From the NCBI RefSeq assembly GCF_014356525.2, contig NC_052506.1:9841172-9905171 (forward strand): a DNA stretch of 64,000 nt, read 5' to 3'. The notes beneath the pieces are model-generated. The model was not told the origin of the DNA. It searched no databases and was given only the letters and a program-made list of their open reading frames with translations. The number at the start of each line of letters is the position of its first letter. The first letter of the stretch is position 1. The position numbers and the translations under genes are program-made. The stretch is from Nilaparvata lugens (lineage: Eukaryota > Arthropoda > Insecta > Hemiptera > Delphacidae). Shown in pieces: positions 10,157 through 23,411 of this stretch.

Positions 10157-13100
10157 GTAAGTACAGATACAGAGTATTCAAGGCTACTCTATCCTTAAAC
10201 CTTCAAAATAATAATCTATGATGTTATCGTGCCATTTATTTGAGAACAAAATTTGTAATAGTCACTGCTATTCACTGATTGTAAATGCCGGCCTTTGTTA
10301 GATCTAGATTGTATCTTAGAGAAACAATAGCATTAGTAGATATCCCATGGTATAGGGCGTTTATGTCGCAACTTTTACTGTTATCTCAAGCCGATAGTTC
10401 ATGTAATTCTTTCCCGTGAAGCTGTGTGACACTGGTAATCTCTCATATTGTGCCTTTCATATACTCTCACCCCAACAAAACAGTAAAATTTGACAATAAT
10501 CAACAGTAATCGGCTTGAGATAACAGTAAAAGTTGTGACATAAACACTCTATACCATGGGATATCTACTTACGCTATTGTTTCTCTATGATTGTATGTAA
10601 ATGCCGGTTTTTGTTAGATCTAGATTGTATCAAAATAGAATTGTTCAGTCTTTATATTACTATATGTCAAGTCTAATTCTGTGTTTGAGAGTGCTGACAA
10701 AACAACCTCCTTTGCACTCATTTTCAATCAAAATCCGGGAATAGAATGGTAAGGGCTATAAGCCTGTTTTTCCAAGCCCAATCATTTTATGATGATTTGT
10801 TCTTATCAGTGTAAAAATATTTATTTATTTACATCAATAGAAAAATTACAACATCATATAAAGGCTTACAGCTTTATGCCAAAACAAGCCTCATTGAAAA
10901 TCAATTGATTACACAAACTGAAACTAAATTAATAAGAAAGAAAAAATTAAAAATTGTTTGGAACATACATTATAAATAGAAAATAACACTTGACACAATA
11001 AAAAATAGACTGAAGAAATAATAAAAAATAGACTAATTGAAAAAAGAGAATAGGTAGCAAGCCTATTTTAAGAAGAATTTAAATATTTATGGTCTGCAAA
11101 ATTGATTAAGCATTTATAATTATATAAATATATTGAATACTATTTGTATGGCTTTTATTGGATGAGACTCCCTGACGGAAGTTCCACCTCGCCTGATATT
11201 TATATTTAAGCCGTCAATGAGCCTCACGACTTCTACCGGTTTAAAATTCATTCAGCTTTCATTTATTTTTATTTTCTACTCTGATATTAGATGAGCTGCA
11301 AACACGTATGAGTATGATATAAACTTTCGATTTTTTAATGTCTATTTTCAACTAATGTGGGTTAAAAATATTCGTTTCATCTTTTAAATATTCCAATGAT
11401 TAAGGCTGTGCAAAGGCTAAAATTAAACTTTCTACTGGTGATAGTTCTCAGAGTTTTTCGATTTGTATACTATCAAGCTATCAAAATTAAAAAGTTTTCT
11501 CAGGAAACATTTTTTTTCGATCATTACTTTTTGAGATATGAGCGCCTAAAGTTTAAATTTTTGGGACAGAATGTTTCAAGTTCGGTGAAAGATAAAACCA
11601 TGAGTTTTAGAGGATGGATTCTTCATGGTATTGTTGATCTAATAAAACACAAATTTTCTGAAAATATCAATTTTTGAGAAAGTTATTCAATTTACCGAAA
11701 ATAATTCAACTTAAAGTTATTTTTGGTCATTTTCAGTAAATTGAATAACTTTTTCATAAAATTATATTTTCAGAAACTTTGTTTTATTAGATCAACAATA
11801 CCATGAAGAATCCATCCTCTAAATCTCATGGGTTTATATCTTACCGAATTTGAAATGTTCTGTCCCAAAAATTCAAACTTCAGGCGCTCATATCTCAAAA
11901 AGTAATGATTGGAAAAAAAATGTTTTCCTAAGATAACTTTTTCATTTTGGTAGCTTGATGATATACAAATCGAAAAACTTTGAAAAATATCACCAGTCGA
12001 AAGTTTATTTTTAGCCTTTGCACAGCCTTAAGCCGTCATTGAGCCTCACGACTTCTGTCAGTTTAAAATTCATTGAGTTCTCATTTATTTTATTTTCTAC
12101 TCTGTTATTAGATGAGCTGCAACGCGTATGAGTATGATATAAACTTTTGATTTTTTTATGTCTATTTTCAACTAATGACGGTTAAAAATATTAGTTTCAT
12201 CTTTTAAATATTCCAATGAGTAATAAACTTGGAGTTTTTCAATGTATTCTTTTAAACAATGTTAGTTTTATCTATGTCATATTTTTCATCTTGCAGGGAA
12301 GAAATGTAATTCTGGAACAATCGTGGGGAAGCCCCAAGATAACCAAGGATGGTGTAACAGTCGCTAAGGGTGTGGAGCTGAAGGATAAGTTCCAGAATAT
12401 CGGCGCCAAACTGGTTCAAGATGTTGCCAATAACACAAACGAAGAGGCAGGCGATGGCACGACAACTGCGACCGTATTGGCCCGCGCCATTGCCAAGGAA
12501 GGATTCGATAAAATTAGCAAAGGAGCCAATCCCATCGAAATCAGAAGGGGTGGGTAAAATTTCAAATAAAAGCTCATTCTTATCGTAATTTTCTTATCAC
12601 ATTCCAGCACAGTGTAATTAAAAAAAAATGATATAATAGAAATTATATTAAGGGCCGTTTGCACAGTATAGATTGCTAAACTCGATTAAGTTAATCGAGT
12701 TTAAGTTAGTCTGAAAGTTTAAACTTGAATCGGTTTTCACAGTGCATTTACTAATCCAGTTTAAGTTAAACTAGTTTAGCGTTAAGTTAGTAATAGAATG
12801 TCATCGTTTATAATATCAGGAAGGCTGATTTTTACAGGAAATTTTTTATTTGTTTACAAACTATCAGTAAATTGAGGTTATGTAGCTACTATTTTAGTAT
12901 TTTCTTGTTCAAAATCCACAGAGCTGTAAGCTGTACGGTTATAAAAGTGAAAAGCGATCAAGAAATTATTTAAAAACTTATGTTTACTTGGCACCGGAAA
13001 ATATATTTTAGAATATAAGATAAAAAAGTTATTTTGTTACGCTTAAATCTACTACGGTCTTCCTCGTTTATTAGAAATCTCTTGAAAGCAATATATCTCA

Positions 13101-16100
13101 GTTATGTGTTATTAAAAACATGTTTTCTAATCCAAGACCACTGTTAAAAATTGTCTTAATTTCTATCAAGTGGTTTATTCAATCAAAATACTAAATTGGC
13201 AGTTGCTGTACTCAAGCAAAACCGTTAAAAAATTCTCTATTCCAGAAATTTAAATAATTTGTTTTTTGTCCAATTTTTCTCAGTTTCAAAATTTCTTCGC
13301 AGTCATCTTTATCAATCACATTAAAAACTTCTATCAATTCCTCCATTTCAATTATTTTTACATTCAAATAATGATTCACTATAACCTGAATTAATAATAT
13401 TATCGTCTACAGAAGCATTAAAAACAACCGTCGAAAAATAATTTACTATCAGATTCAGCTGTTTCCCTATCAAATCTTTACAGATGTCAAGTTAAACAAA
13501 AAAAATCCAGATTTGGTTTAAGCTTTAGCTTAAATTTACACTGTGCAAACGGCCCTAAAAGTTATATAATAAGATATTGCCAGTTCCACTTGTTTATTTA
13601 ACCAAACTAGTTCCTATGTAGAACTAACTATCAATATCTTGATAATCCCACCTTAATAATTATGTAGAAATTCCACATATCTTTGTCTAGTGTAAATATG
13701 TGACCTAAAATAACGAATCTAATAGACAAAATACATTTGAGATGCAGATGCATAAATAGAATATGTCTAGATCATTCATACCTTTTCTAAGCATAATAAT
13801 ATCAATAGACTATCAAGAATGTAAGATTTTGCAATAATTTAGTCTTAAGGTGCATTTTCGTTTGTGCGTAAATTTCCGCAGTCGACGACGGCAAGCATTG
13901 TTGACATTCATATTGTCCAAATTTCAAGTGTGCTAAAACAGCTGATCAAATAACTTTTCATAATTTGTGTTTATTATTCAAGAATAAAATCATTTCTAAT
14001 GATATCAACATATTGCCATTTGATAGTATAAACTCAAGATCACCAATTGAAACATAATTGAACATAATCTTTTAGGTTATTTAGACAAATTGAAATCTTC
14101 CAAATGTGAGATCCTCACCCTGTCGTGGTCGATGACGGCATTTACGCACAAACGAAAACCCAGCTTTATATCAATAATAATAATAACTTGACCAGCATAA
14201 GTTATAACTTGGGCGCTGACATTGATTTCGTGACCTACTCCTGTTTGTTATCAAGCTCTAAGAATGCAATTATCATTATGAATTCCGTATTTGAATGAAT
14301 TTGATTATGCAACACAATGAAATGATCGAATCGCTATTCTATAGATTATAGATAGTTATTTGATAAAGTGTGGCCCAGTTAGTAGGATACTTTTTTGAGT
14401 CCAATGGTCAATTAAATCTACAAATTTAAATAAATTGAATTATATTATTTGTATGTTCGAAACCAGGTTTAAGAGCACAACCTGAAATACAATACTATAG
14501 CATGTAATAAGTAAACAATATCATAGAGAAACAATAGCGTAAGTAGATATCCCATGGTATAGGGCATTTATGTCGCAACTTTTACTGTTATCTCAAGCCG
14601 ATTACTGTTGATTATTGTCGATTTTTACTGTTTTGACCGGGTAAGAGTGTATGAACGGCACAATATGAGAGACTACCAGAGTCATAAAGCTTTACGGGAA
14701 AGAACTACGTGGACTATAGGCTTGAGATAACAGTAAAAGTTGCGACATAAAGGCCCTATACCATGGGATATCTACTTATGCTATTGTTTCTCTATGACAA
14801 TATTCATAATTTTTACGATCTCAACCATTTGCGAAATTTTTCCAGAAATACCTCTGATCTGGCATGTTTTATTAACCAATTCTATAATATATTTCTATTT
14901 CTTATTTTAGTATATTTCTAAAATTCATGAATTTGTACATTCGGTTAAGATCCGAATAATTTAATGTTTTCACTTTTTGTTTACACCCAGGTGTGATGCT
15001 AGCTGTCGACGCCATAAAGGAACATCTGAAAGCACTATCAAAGCCCGTTACAACACCTGAAGAAATAGCACAGGTCGCTACTATATCTGCCAATGGTGAT
15101 AAGGCTATCGGTGAACTCATCTCGGCCGCTATGAAAAAGGTCACTCAATTATCACAACATTCTCAACTATTTGCCATACTTTTTCAAACTATTTCAGTCT
15201 TGCTGATCAAAATTATTCTTCAATTCTCAAAGCTATAGACCAAATTTATAATTCGATTTTAATTTGTATTTTATGATAATTATAAAAATCAAAACAGTGT
15301 ATATTTTTTAAAATTCATAATATTGTGTTCTTCAGGTTGGAAAGGAGGGTGTTATTACTGTTAAAGACGGTAAAACTCTGGAAGACGAACTGGAAGTTAT
15401 AGAAGGAATGAAATTCGATAGAGGATACATATCGCCCTACTTCATCAACACATCTAAAGGTAAACAAATTCATTATTTCTACATCTTAGGTTATCAATTT
15501 TCTTTTTTAAATTTGTGTATAGAAATGTGGTTTTTATGAACTTCTAATGACTCGCAAAATGTATCTTCATTAGAATTTTTAACTTTTGGCATAAAATCTT
15601 AAACAATAGCAAAATTAGTGGCATCCCAACACATATTCATATATAGTAGGGGCCACATTTTCTTAGATCAGCAAATAATCAACCAATTGTATTAATACTT
15701 TGTAAATAATTGTACCTTTTATGCTCTTTGTAATCATGTTTAGCCTCATCAACTAAGCCTCTCCAAAAGTTTCGGTCACCCGCATCCTCCTCTTTTAGGA
15801 CCATCCTCCTCATATCTTTCCGGACCTGGTCCCACCATCTAGTTTTTGGCCTTCCAGCTGGTCTCCTTCCTATAGGAGTATTCCTCAGTACACTGTTTGT
15901 CAGAGCGCTTTCTTCTTTCCTCAGAATGTGTCCCGTCCACCGTAACCTTCTGCTTTTAATCTCACCCACTATGTCTGCTTCATTGAATAATTGGCGTATT
16001 TCATAGTTGTGCTTGATGCACCAAACTCCGTTCTCTTGTGTTGGGCCAAAAATTTTTCGAAGAATCTTGTTTTCAAAAACAATGGTTTTTTCTTCTTTTT

Positions 16101-19100
16101 TATTCATTAAGTTATCTATAAAATATAAATGATCATCATTCAAAGTAATTTTGATTTTTGTCGTAAAATGGTGCTTCTATATAAATACATAATTTACATA
16201 CCACAGAACACTACCATAGATAAAATAATAGCATTATATTTTTTTATCTCTATGACATTACGTTTCTAATCAACTTGAATATTGTATCCCAATAAGCTAC
16301 CTGGAAAGATAACTCAAAGCTTGCATAAAGAATCAAGGTGTCAGGCAAGCTATTAGTCGATTTTTCGAATGATATGATGTTTGAAATTTTTCGACAGGAG
16401 CCAAGGTGGAATTTCAAGATGCTCTGGTTTTACTGAGTGAAAAGAAGATCAGCAGCATCCAAAGTATCATTCCTGCCCTGGAGCTAGCCAATTCTCAGAG
16501 GAAACCTCTCGTGATCATTGCCGAGGATGTCGACGGCGAAGCGCTCAGCACATTGGTCGTCAACAGGTAATTTTACTATATTATTCACTCTGTTCCATAT
16601 TTTCAAACACACATAATCCAATTATTCAATTGACATAAAACAAACCTATTTATCCAAATAAATAATTATTTGAATAATTAAAAAATATTAGTACTACTTC
16701 CAATCAACAATGTTCAAATAATGGTAGGAAGTCAACATTGCGATGTTTATGTGTAGAAACAACGGATTTCCCCGAAAAAAACTAGATCTCTCATTTCTAG
16801 AATTTAAGTTACTTTATCACAATTTACTTCTCAATCTTGTCTGGATTAGCCCTAAAGTAGTTTCTTGTTGAAAAAATGTTTTTAGATGAGTTGTTACGGA
16901 GCAGTTGAAAGAACACAAATTTTGTATCATCCCACAAGTGAAAACTTTATTGTTGGAAAAATAGAATGCCTAATGACCTCATTCCAGATCATGCAACAAG
17001 AATTCGGACATTCGTCATATTTACTTGAGCTTTATCTCAACATTGATAAATTAATTGAAATGAGTTAGTGAAGAATATAATTAATATATTGTTTTTATAG
17101 AAAGTCTTCTTCTTCTGCACAACTTCATATCTTCTTTCTTATTACCACATTATATCAAATATTATATGAATATTTACATTTTTATACTATGGAAATCTTC
17201 GAGTATAATCATCAATCTAAGATTTATTTTGCTAAAAATTTATGTAAGAAATTTTCAACACTCGGCCTCTGCGCACAGGTTTTCTACCTTGCAGGGACCC
17301 TCCTTACATATTATATAATTACTTATTATATTATTAATTGATGTATTTTATACTTTAAGCTTTAAACTTTGTAATTATCATTAAGGATAAATAAATTTGA
17401 ATTTGAATTCCATATACATGTATAATACACTTTTACACAGATTGAATCTGTGTAATCACAGCCTATTTTTCAAACTCTTGTTATAGAACAAAAACGTGTT
17501 ATTTACACGTCGATATTTGTTGAATTTTATATAAGTACAGTAATTTTAACTGAAGTTTGACAACATAACAGAAACATGTTCTCTCATACTATATAGAATC
17601 ACATTGTCAATTAATTAATTAAATGAAAATACTAAGAAATTGTCAAAAACCATAGATTTATTGATAGTTAGAAAGACCGGTTTCGGTTGTTACACCAAGA
17701 TTGTACACCATTGTCAATCTTGGTGTAACAACCGAAACCGGCCTTTCTAAGTATCAATAAATCTGTGACAATTTCTTAGTATTTTTATTTAATATGAATA
17801 ATTACCACAATATCAACTTCTCAACTACACAAAAAGTTGTCATAAATTATTATTGGGCATCCTTCCAATTTTATTTACTTTGTAGATTTCTTTCTACAAA
17901 TTAAGGTGAAATGGAAAAGATATCGTAGTTCCACATGTAAACACCGATACTATAGTTCAGTACATGTTGAACTGACTTATCTTTTTTTATTTCAGCTTTT
18001 CACAATATTATGGAGAAATTCCACAACATATATGTGTCTAATGTGCATTTTTTCAGTGTTATCGGATGGCATGTTGAGGCTGTGCAAAGGCTAAAAATAA
18101 ACTTTCCACTGGTGATATTTTTCAAAGTTTTTCGATTTGTATATCATCAAGCTATCAAAATGAAAAAGTTTTCTCAGGAAAACATTTTTTCCCCGATCAT
18201 TACTTTTTGAGATATGAGCGCCTAAAGATTAAATTTTCGGGACAGAACATTTCAAATTCGGTAAGAGATAAATCCATGAGATTTAGAGGATAAATTATTT
18301 ATGGTATTGTCGATTGAATAAAACATTTTTTTTTTAAATATCAGTTATTGAGAAAGTTATTCAATTTACCAAAAATAACGCAACTAAAAGTTATTTTTGG
18401 TCATTTTTAGTAAATTGAATAACTTTCTCAAAAGTTGATATTTTCGGAAAAATTTTGTTTAATTCAATCAAAAATACCATGAAGAATTCATCCTCTGAAT
18501 CTCGTTGATTTATCTCTTACCGAATTTGAAATGTTGTGTCCCAAAAATTTAAACTTAAAACGCTCATATCTCAAAAAGTAATGATCGGAAAAAATGTTTT
18601 TTTGAGAAAACTTTTTCATTTTGATAGCTTGACGATATACAAATCGAAAAACTTTGAAAAATGTCACCAGTAGAATGTTTATTTTTAGCCTTTGCACAGC
18701 CTTGAACTGTAGAACTCCGCCCGATATATAACAGTGAGGCCCACTGACTGCTTGAATTATATACTCATGAGAGGTGGAACTTCCGTCAGGGACTCTCCAC
18801 CAATAAAAAAATACAGATGTTATAATATTTTCTACAATACCGTATGTAACATGTTGCAGACTGAAAATCGGACTGCAAGTAGCGGCGGTGAAGGCGCCCG
18901 GCTTTGGCGACAACCGCAAGAGTACGCTGCAGGACATGGCGATTGCGACCGGCGGCATCGTGTTTGGCGACGAGGGCGCCAACCTCAAGCTCGAGGACCT
19001 CACACCCACCGACCTCGGCCAGGTCGGCGAAGTGCTCATCACTAAGGACGACACTCTGCTCTTGAAGGTACCGTATGCTCTCCTCAACATAGTATCATAA

Positions 19101-22100
19101 CAGTTATTCTTCAATAACATTTTGTTTAAAAAATATCCCCATGATGGCTTTTAGTTGATGTGGAGACCCATTAATTACAGCTCCCCGTACCGGCAAGCTT
19201 GTCAGTTTTGCCTGAACAGTCCGCCTGTGACAGGCGGCCGTAGCGTGTGTATGGTCCGGCTGGACTGTCAGTTAATACTGTACAGGCTACCGGTGATCGA
19301 ATGAAAACCAATCAGTTCAACCGGTTTGCCGGAAACTGTTTTAGTCAAAACTGAACGTGTATGTGAATGTGAAGCGGTGTCAGGCCACCGGCCGAACTTC
19401 ATTTGCATTTTCGAGTTGTTGCTAGTAGTATCGAGTTGTTTCAAGTAGTTGTGAATTGTTGCTGTGATTTTTTGTGATTGTGAAAAAGAGAACCAATGCT
19501 TAGAGGAATTTATTAGTGTGTATCAAAGTGAGAAATCCTTGTGGAAAGTTAAATCACCAGATTATCATGATAGACTAAAGAAGGAAGCAGTTTATATTAT
19601 TTCTTCAGAAAATGAACAACTACACAAAACTAAGAAAAACTTACTACACATATTCAACTTGACTACTAAAAACTTTTAACGCACAAAGAAATCAATGTGT
19701 TTTGAAGCGCTTGCCGGACAGAATTGAACTGAACGTGTATGGGGTAGTCAGTCCAACAGGCTGCCTGTTTTAAAAATTAAAGTACCCCAATTTCCAAATT
19801 TCTATACGTTTCAAGGTCCCCTGAGTCCAAAAAAGTGGTTTTTGGGTATTGGTCTGTATGTGTGTGTGTGTGTGTCTGTGTACACGATATCTCATCTCCC
19901 AATTAACGGAATGACTTGAAATTGAAATTTGGAACTTAAGGTCTTTACACTATACGGATCCGACACGAACAATTTCGATCAAGTTTAATTCAAGATGGCG
20001 GCTAAAATGGCGTTAAATACAGAGTTTTTCGTGATTTTCTGGAAAACGGCTCCAACGATTTTGATAAATATTAGTCATTGATAAGCTCCATCAACTGCCA
20101 CAAGTCCCATATCTGTAAAAAATTCAGGAGCTCCACCCCATCTATGCAAAGTTTGATTTTAGATTCCCAATTATCAGGCTTCAGATACAATATAAACAAA
20201 CAAAATTCAAGTGGAAAAGATTGAACATGAAAATCTCACAATTAATTTTCAGTAACATTTTCACCTAAAATTGAAAATAAGCTTGAAATTCGAGAAAATG
20301 TGATTATTCAATTGCAAACTGTTGGCAACTGTTGTATTCACTATGAAGAGATAACAGACCTCGTGTGTCTCCAGCGTTATTGTCCTGTCACCAGCTGGCT
20401 CTGATCTGTGAATAGTAGACTTGAGATGCGCGTGAACACTAGCGTCAGGTGATCAATGATAACGGCAAGGAAAGTTGTGTGAGTGCGCCACACCAGATTT
20501 TTATTTTTATCTTGTTGAGCTGTGTGATCTTGTTATCATTTTGCTTATAATTTGTAAATGTTGTGAATAGGATTGAATAAAATTAAGAATTAGAATACTT
20601 TATTTGCCATTAAACAAAAAAATTGTAATAGGCTTCGTCAAGGTCACAAACAATCAACATTTATACAGTAATCCATTAAAACAATAATATATAAATTTTA
20701 CAATATGTTCTACTAAAATATAATCTCTAATTGCTCACTCAAAGAATAGCGTGTCAAAAACAATGTTACAAACTTTAAAACAGGTGCCGTAGATCAGCAA
20801 GATTTGATCATTTTTCAATTGTATCTGGGTTGGATGCCATAAATTCACTAAGATTAGAGAATGGCTGACTCTTCAGGCATCTACTAACAACTAATTTAAA
20901 AATTTTCTCTGGCAGATTACGAACCCATAGTGGAAGTTTATTGAATATCATGTATCTCTGATATTAATGACTCTTATGTGTCTTTGCCAATCTTATTTGA
21001 GGTATAGGAAGATCAAACTTTCTTCTTGAATTTGAATTATCATGTTTAGGGTAGTTTATATCATGAAAGAATAAGACATAATAGGCCTATGTCATGTGAG
21101 GCTGAGGCTTAACCTTATTGTTAAGTACCCCTACCAACAAAAACCATACAATATTACTGTTACTAAACCATACATGCTTAAAAGAAGCTGTTTGGTATTT
21201 TCAATTATCGAAGCTTTCAATGGTTTGGAAATAATTATGATTTTATATATATTTTTTTAATTTCAATTATAACATTGTAATGTATATTATGTTCTTGTTT
21301 TAGGGAAAAGGCAAAAAGTCAGACATTGATAGAAGAGCTGAACAACTCAGGGATCAAATCCAAGAAACAACATCTGAGTACGAACGTGAGAAGCTGCAAG
21401 AAAGGTTGGCCAGACTGGCGTCTGGTGTTGCCGTTCTCAAAGTGGGCGGCTCAAGTGAGGTGAGACATCTCAACAAGTAAATCATATTTAAAGTGCGAGA
21501 TAAATTACTTTTAACACGGCTCTTTCTCGAAGACGGAGAGGTCCGATGCTCTATCCTCCACTAATCACTCCCACTCCCTAGCAGCATTCTCCTTCTTTTG
21601 TGTCTGAGTGAAAGAGCTTTGTAACGCGACGCGGCAACACTCCCCTCCACTGGCAATGTTCCAAGTAGTGTACTGGTCAGCTGGTATATTGGTTTGTGTA
21701 TGTTACAGAGATGTTTTGATCACAAGAACATGAAGCAAAATGACACGGCGCATCCAATAGTGCGCAGGATGTCCGTCTGTGTCTATGCTACAAACTATGG
21801 AGGGAGAAATGGGCTTCTCCTCTTCATGTTAAAAGTAATTTATCTCGCACTTTAGTTATTTAATTCTGCTAAACCATTGATAAAACGAAATGTCATCTCA
21901 AGTCCAATTTTGATGTATATAGGTACCTATTTCATTTATATATTTCAACTGAAAGGATTTCATTATAGTAGAATATTTTATTATTCTAATATAAAATATT
22001 AGGTATATAATGATAATTTATCTGATTTGAGTTTTTGCTTTGAAAACTGTATTGTATTGCAATAATGCAAATGAATAATGAATGAATTTTATCTACAACC

Positions 22101-23374
22101 ATGTTAAAATGTGAATTGTGTGGGATTACAATCAATCCCATAGCAGGGGATCTTTAAACACTGTTCAAGTTTTCAGTTTGTCAAGTTCCCATTTTGTCAA
22201 GTTTTCAGTTTATCAAGTTTCCAGTACGTCATGTTTTCAGTGTGTCTTGTTTTCAGTATTTCAAATTTACTGTTCACTTTCTCTGAGTAGTCTTTTACCT
22301 ATTATTATTTTTTTATCTTATCACCATATAGGCTAGTTGGTTAATTTCTAACCTTACAGCATGTCAGTAATGTGATACTTTGCTTAGTGGTCTTTGATAA
22401 ATGAAGGGCACAGGGGAAAAACGAAAAATATTCTCAGCTTAGAAGGAGAAGGAGAAAGAGAAAAAGAAAAAAGATTTTGTGACTGATCGTTTTTCCCCTG
22501 TGCCCTTCAAATATACTGTTTACAAAATTTTTATATAGTATTTAAAGTAATCGTAAAGGTGCATTTTCGTTTGTGCGTAAATTTCCGCAGTCGACAACGA
22601 CAAGCATTGTTGACATTCATATTGTCCAAATTTCAAGTGTGCTAAAACAGCTGATCAAATGACTTTTCATTATTTGTGTTTATTATTCAAGAATCGAAAA
22701 TTTCTAATATCAACATAGATTGCCATTTAAAAGTATAAACTCAAGATCCCCCATTAAAGCATAATTGAACATAATCTTTTAGGTTATTTAGACAAATTGA
22801 AATCTACCCGATGTGAGATTCTCACCCTGTTGTGATCGACAACGGCATTTACGCATAAGGCACGCGTTCACTCCTCGCTACGCTCGCTCGCTTGTGTCTC
22901 GTACATCTAACTCGTGCATTATAAAACTGTTTTATAAACGACTATTATTTTAGGTTGAAGTGAACGAGAAGAAGGACCGCGTGACGGACGCGCTGAACGC
23001 GACGCGGGCGGCGGTGGAGGAAGGCATCGTGCCGGGAGGGGGCACCGCGCTGCTGCGATGCGCCGCCATACTGAAACAGGTGATCACGGCCAACGCGGAC
23101 CAGGCCACCGGCATAGACATTGTGCAGAAGGCACTGCGCATGCCCTGCATGACCATCGCCCAGAACGCAGGCGTCGACGCGTCGGTCGTCGTCAGCAAGG
23201 TGGCCGAGGGCACTGGCGACATGGGATACGACGCCCTGAACAACGAGTACGTCAACATGATTGAGAAGGGCATCATTGATCCCACCAAGGTAAGGCCGCA
23301 TTCAATAATAAAACTGAATCTCTTGTAACCACGTTATAATCTCCTTATAAACAAACACATTTTACAGCAATGTA

Positions 23375-23411
<37 letters not shown>

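Noticed and set aside
22945..23301. Antisense frames of over 110 codons opposite Hsp60 exon 8
   Set aside because: Shadows of a G+C-rich exon; no conserved motif and no splice logic.
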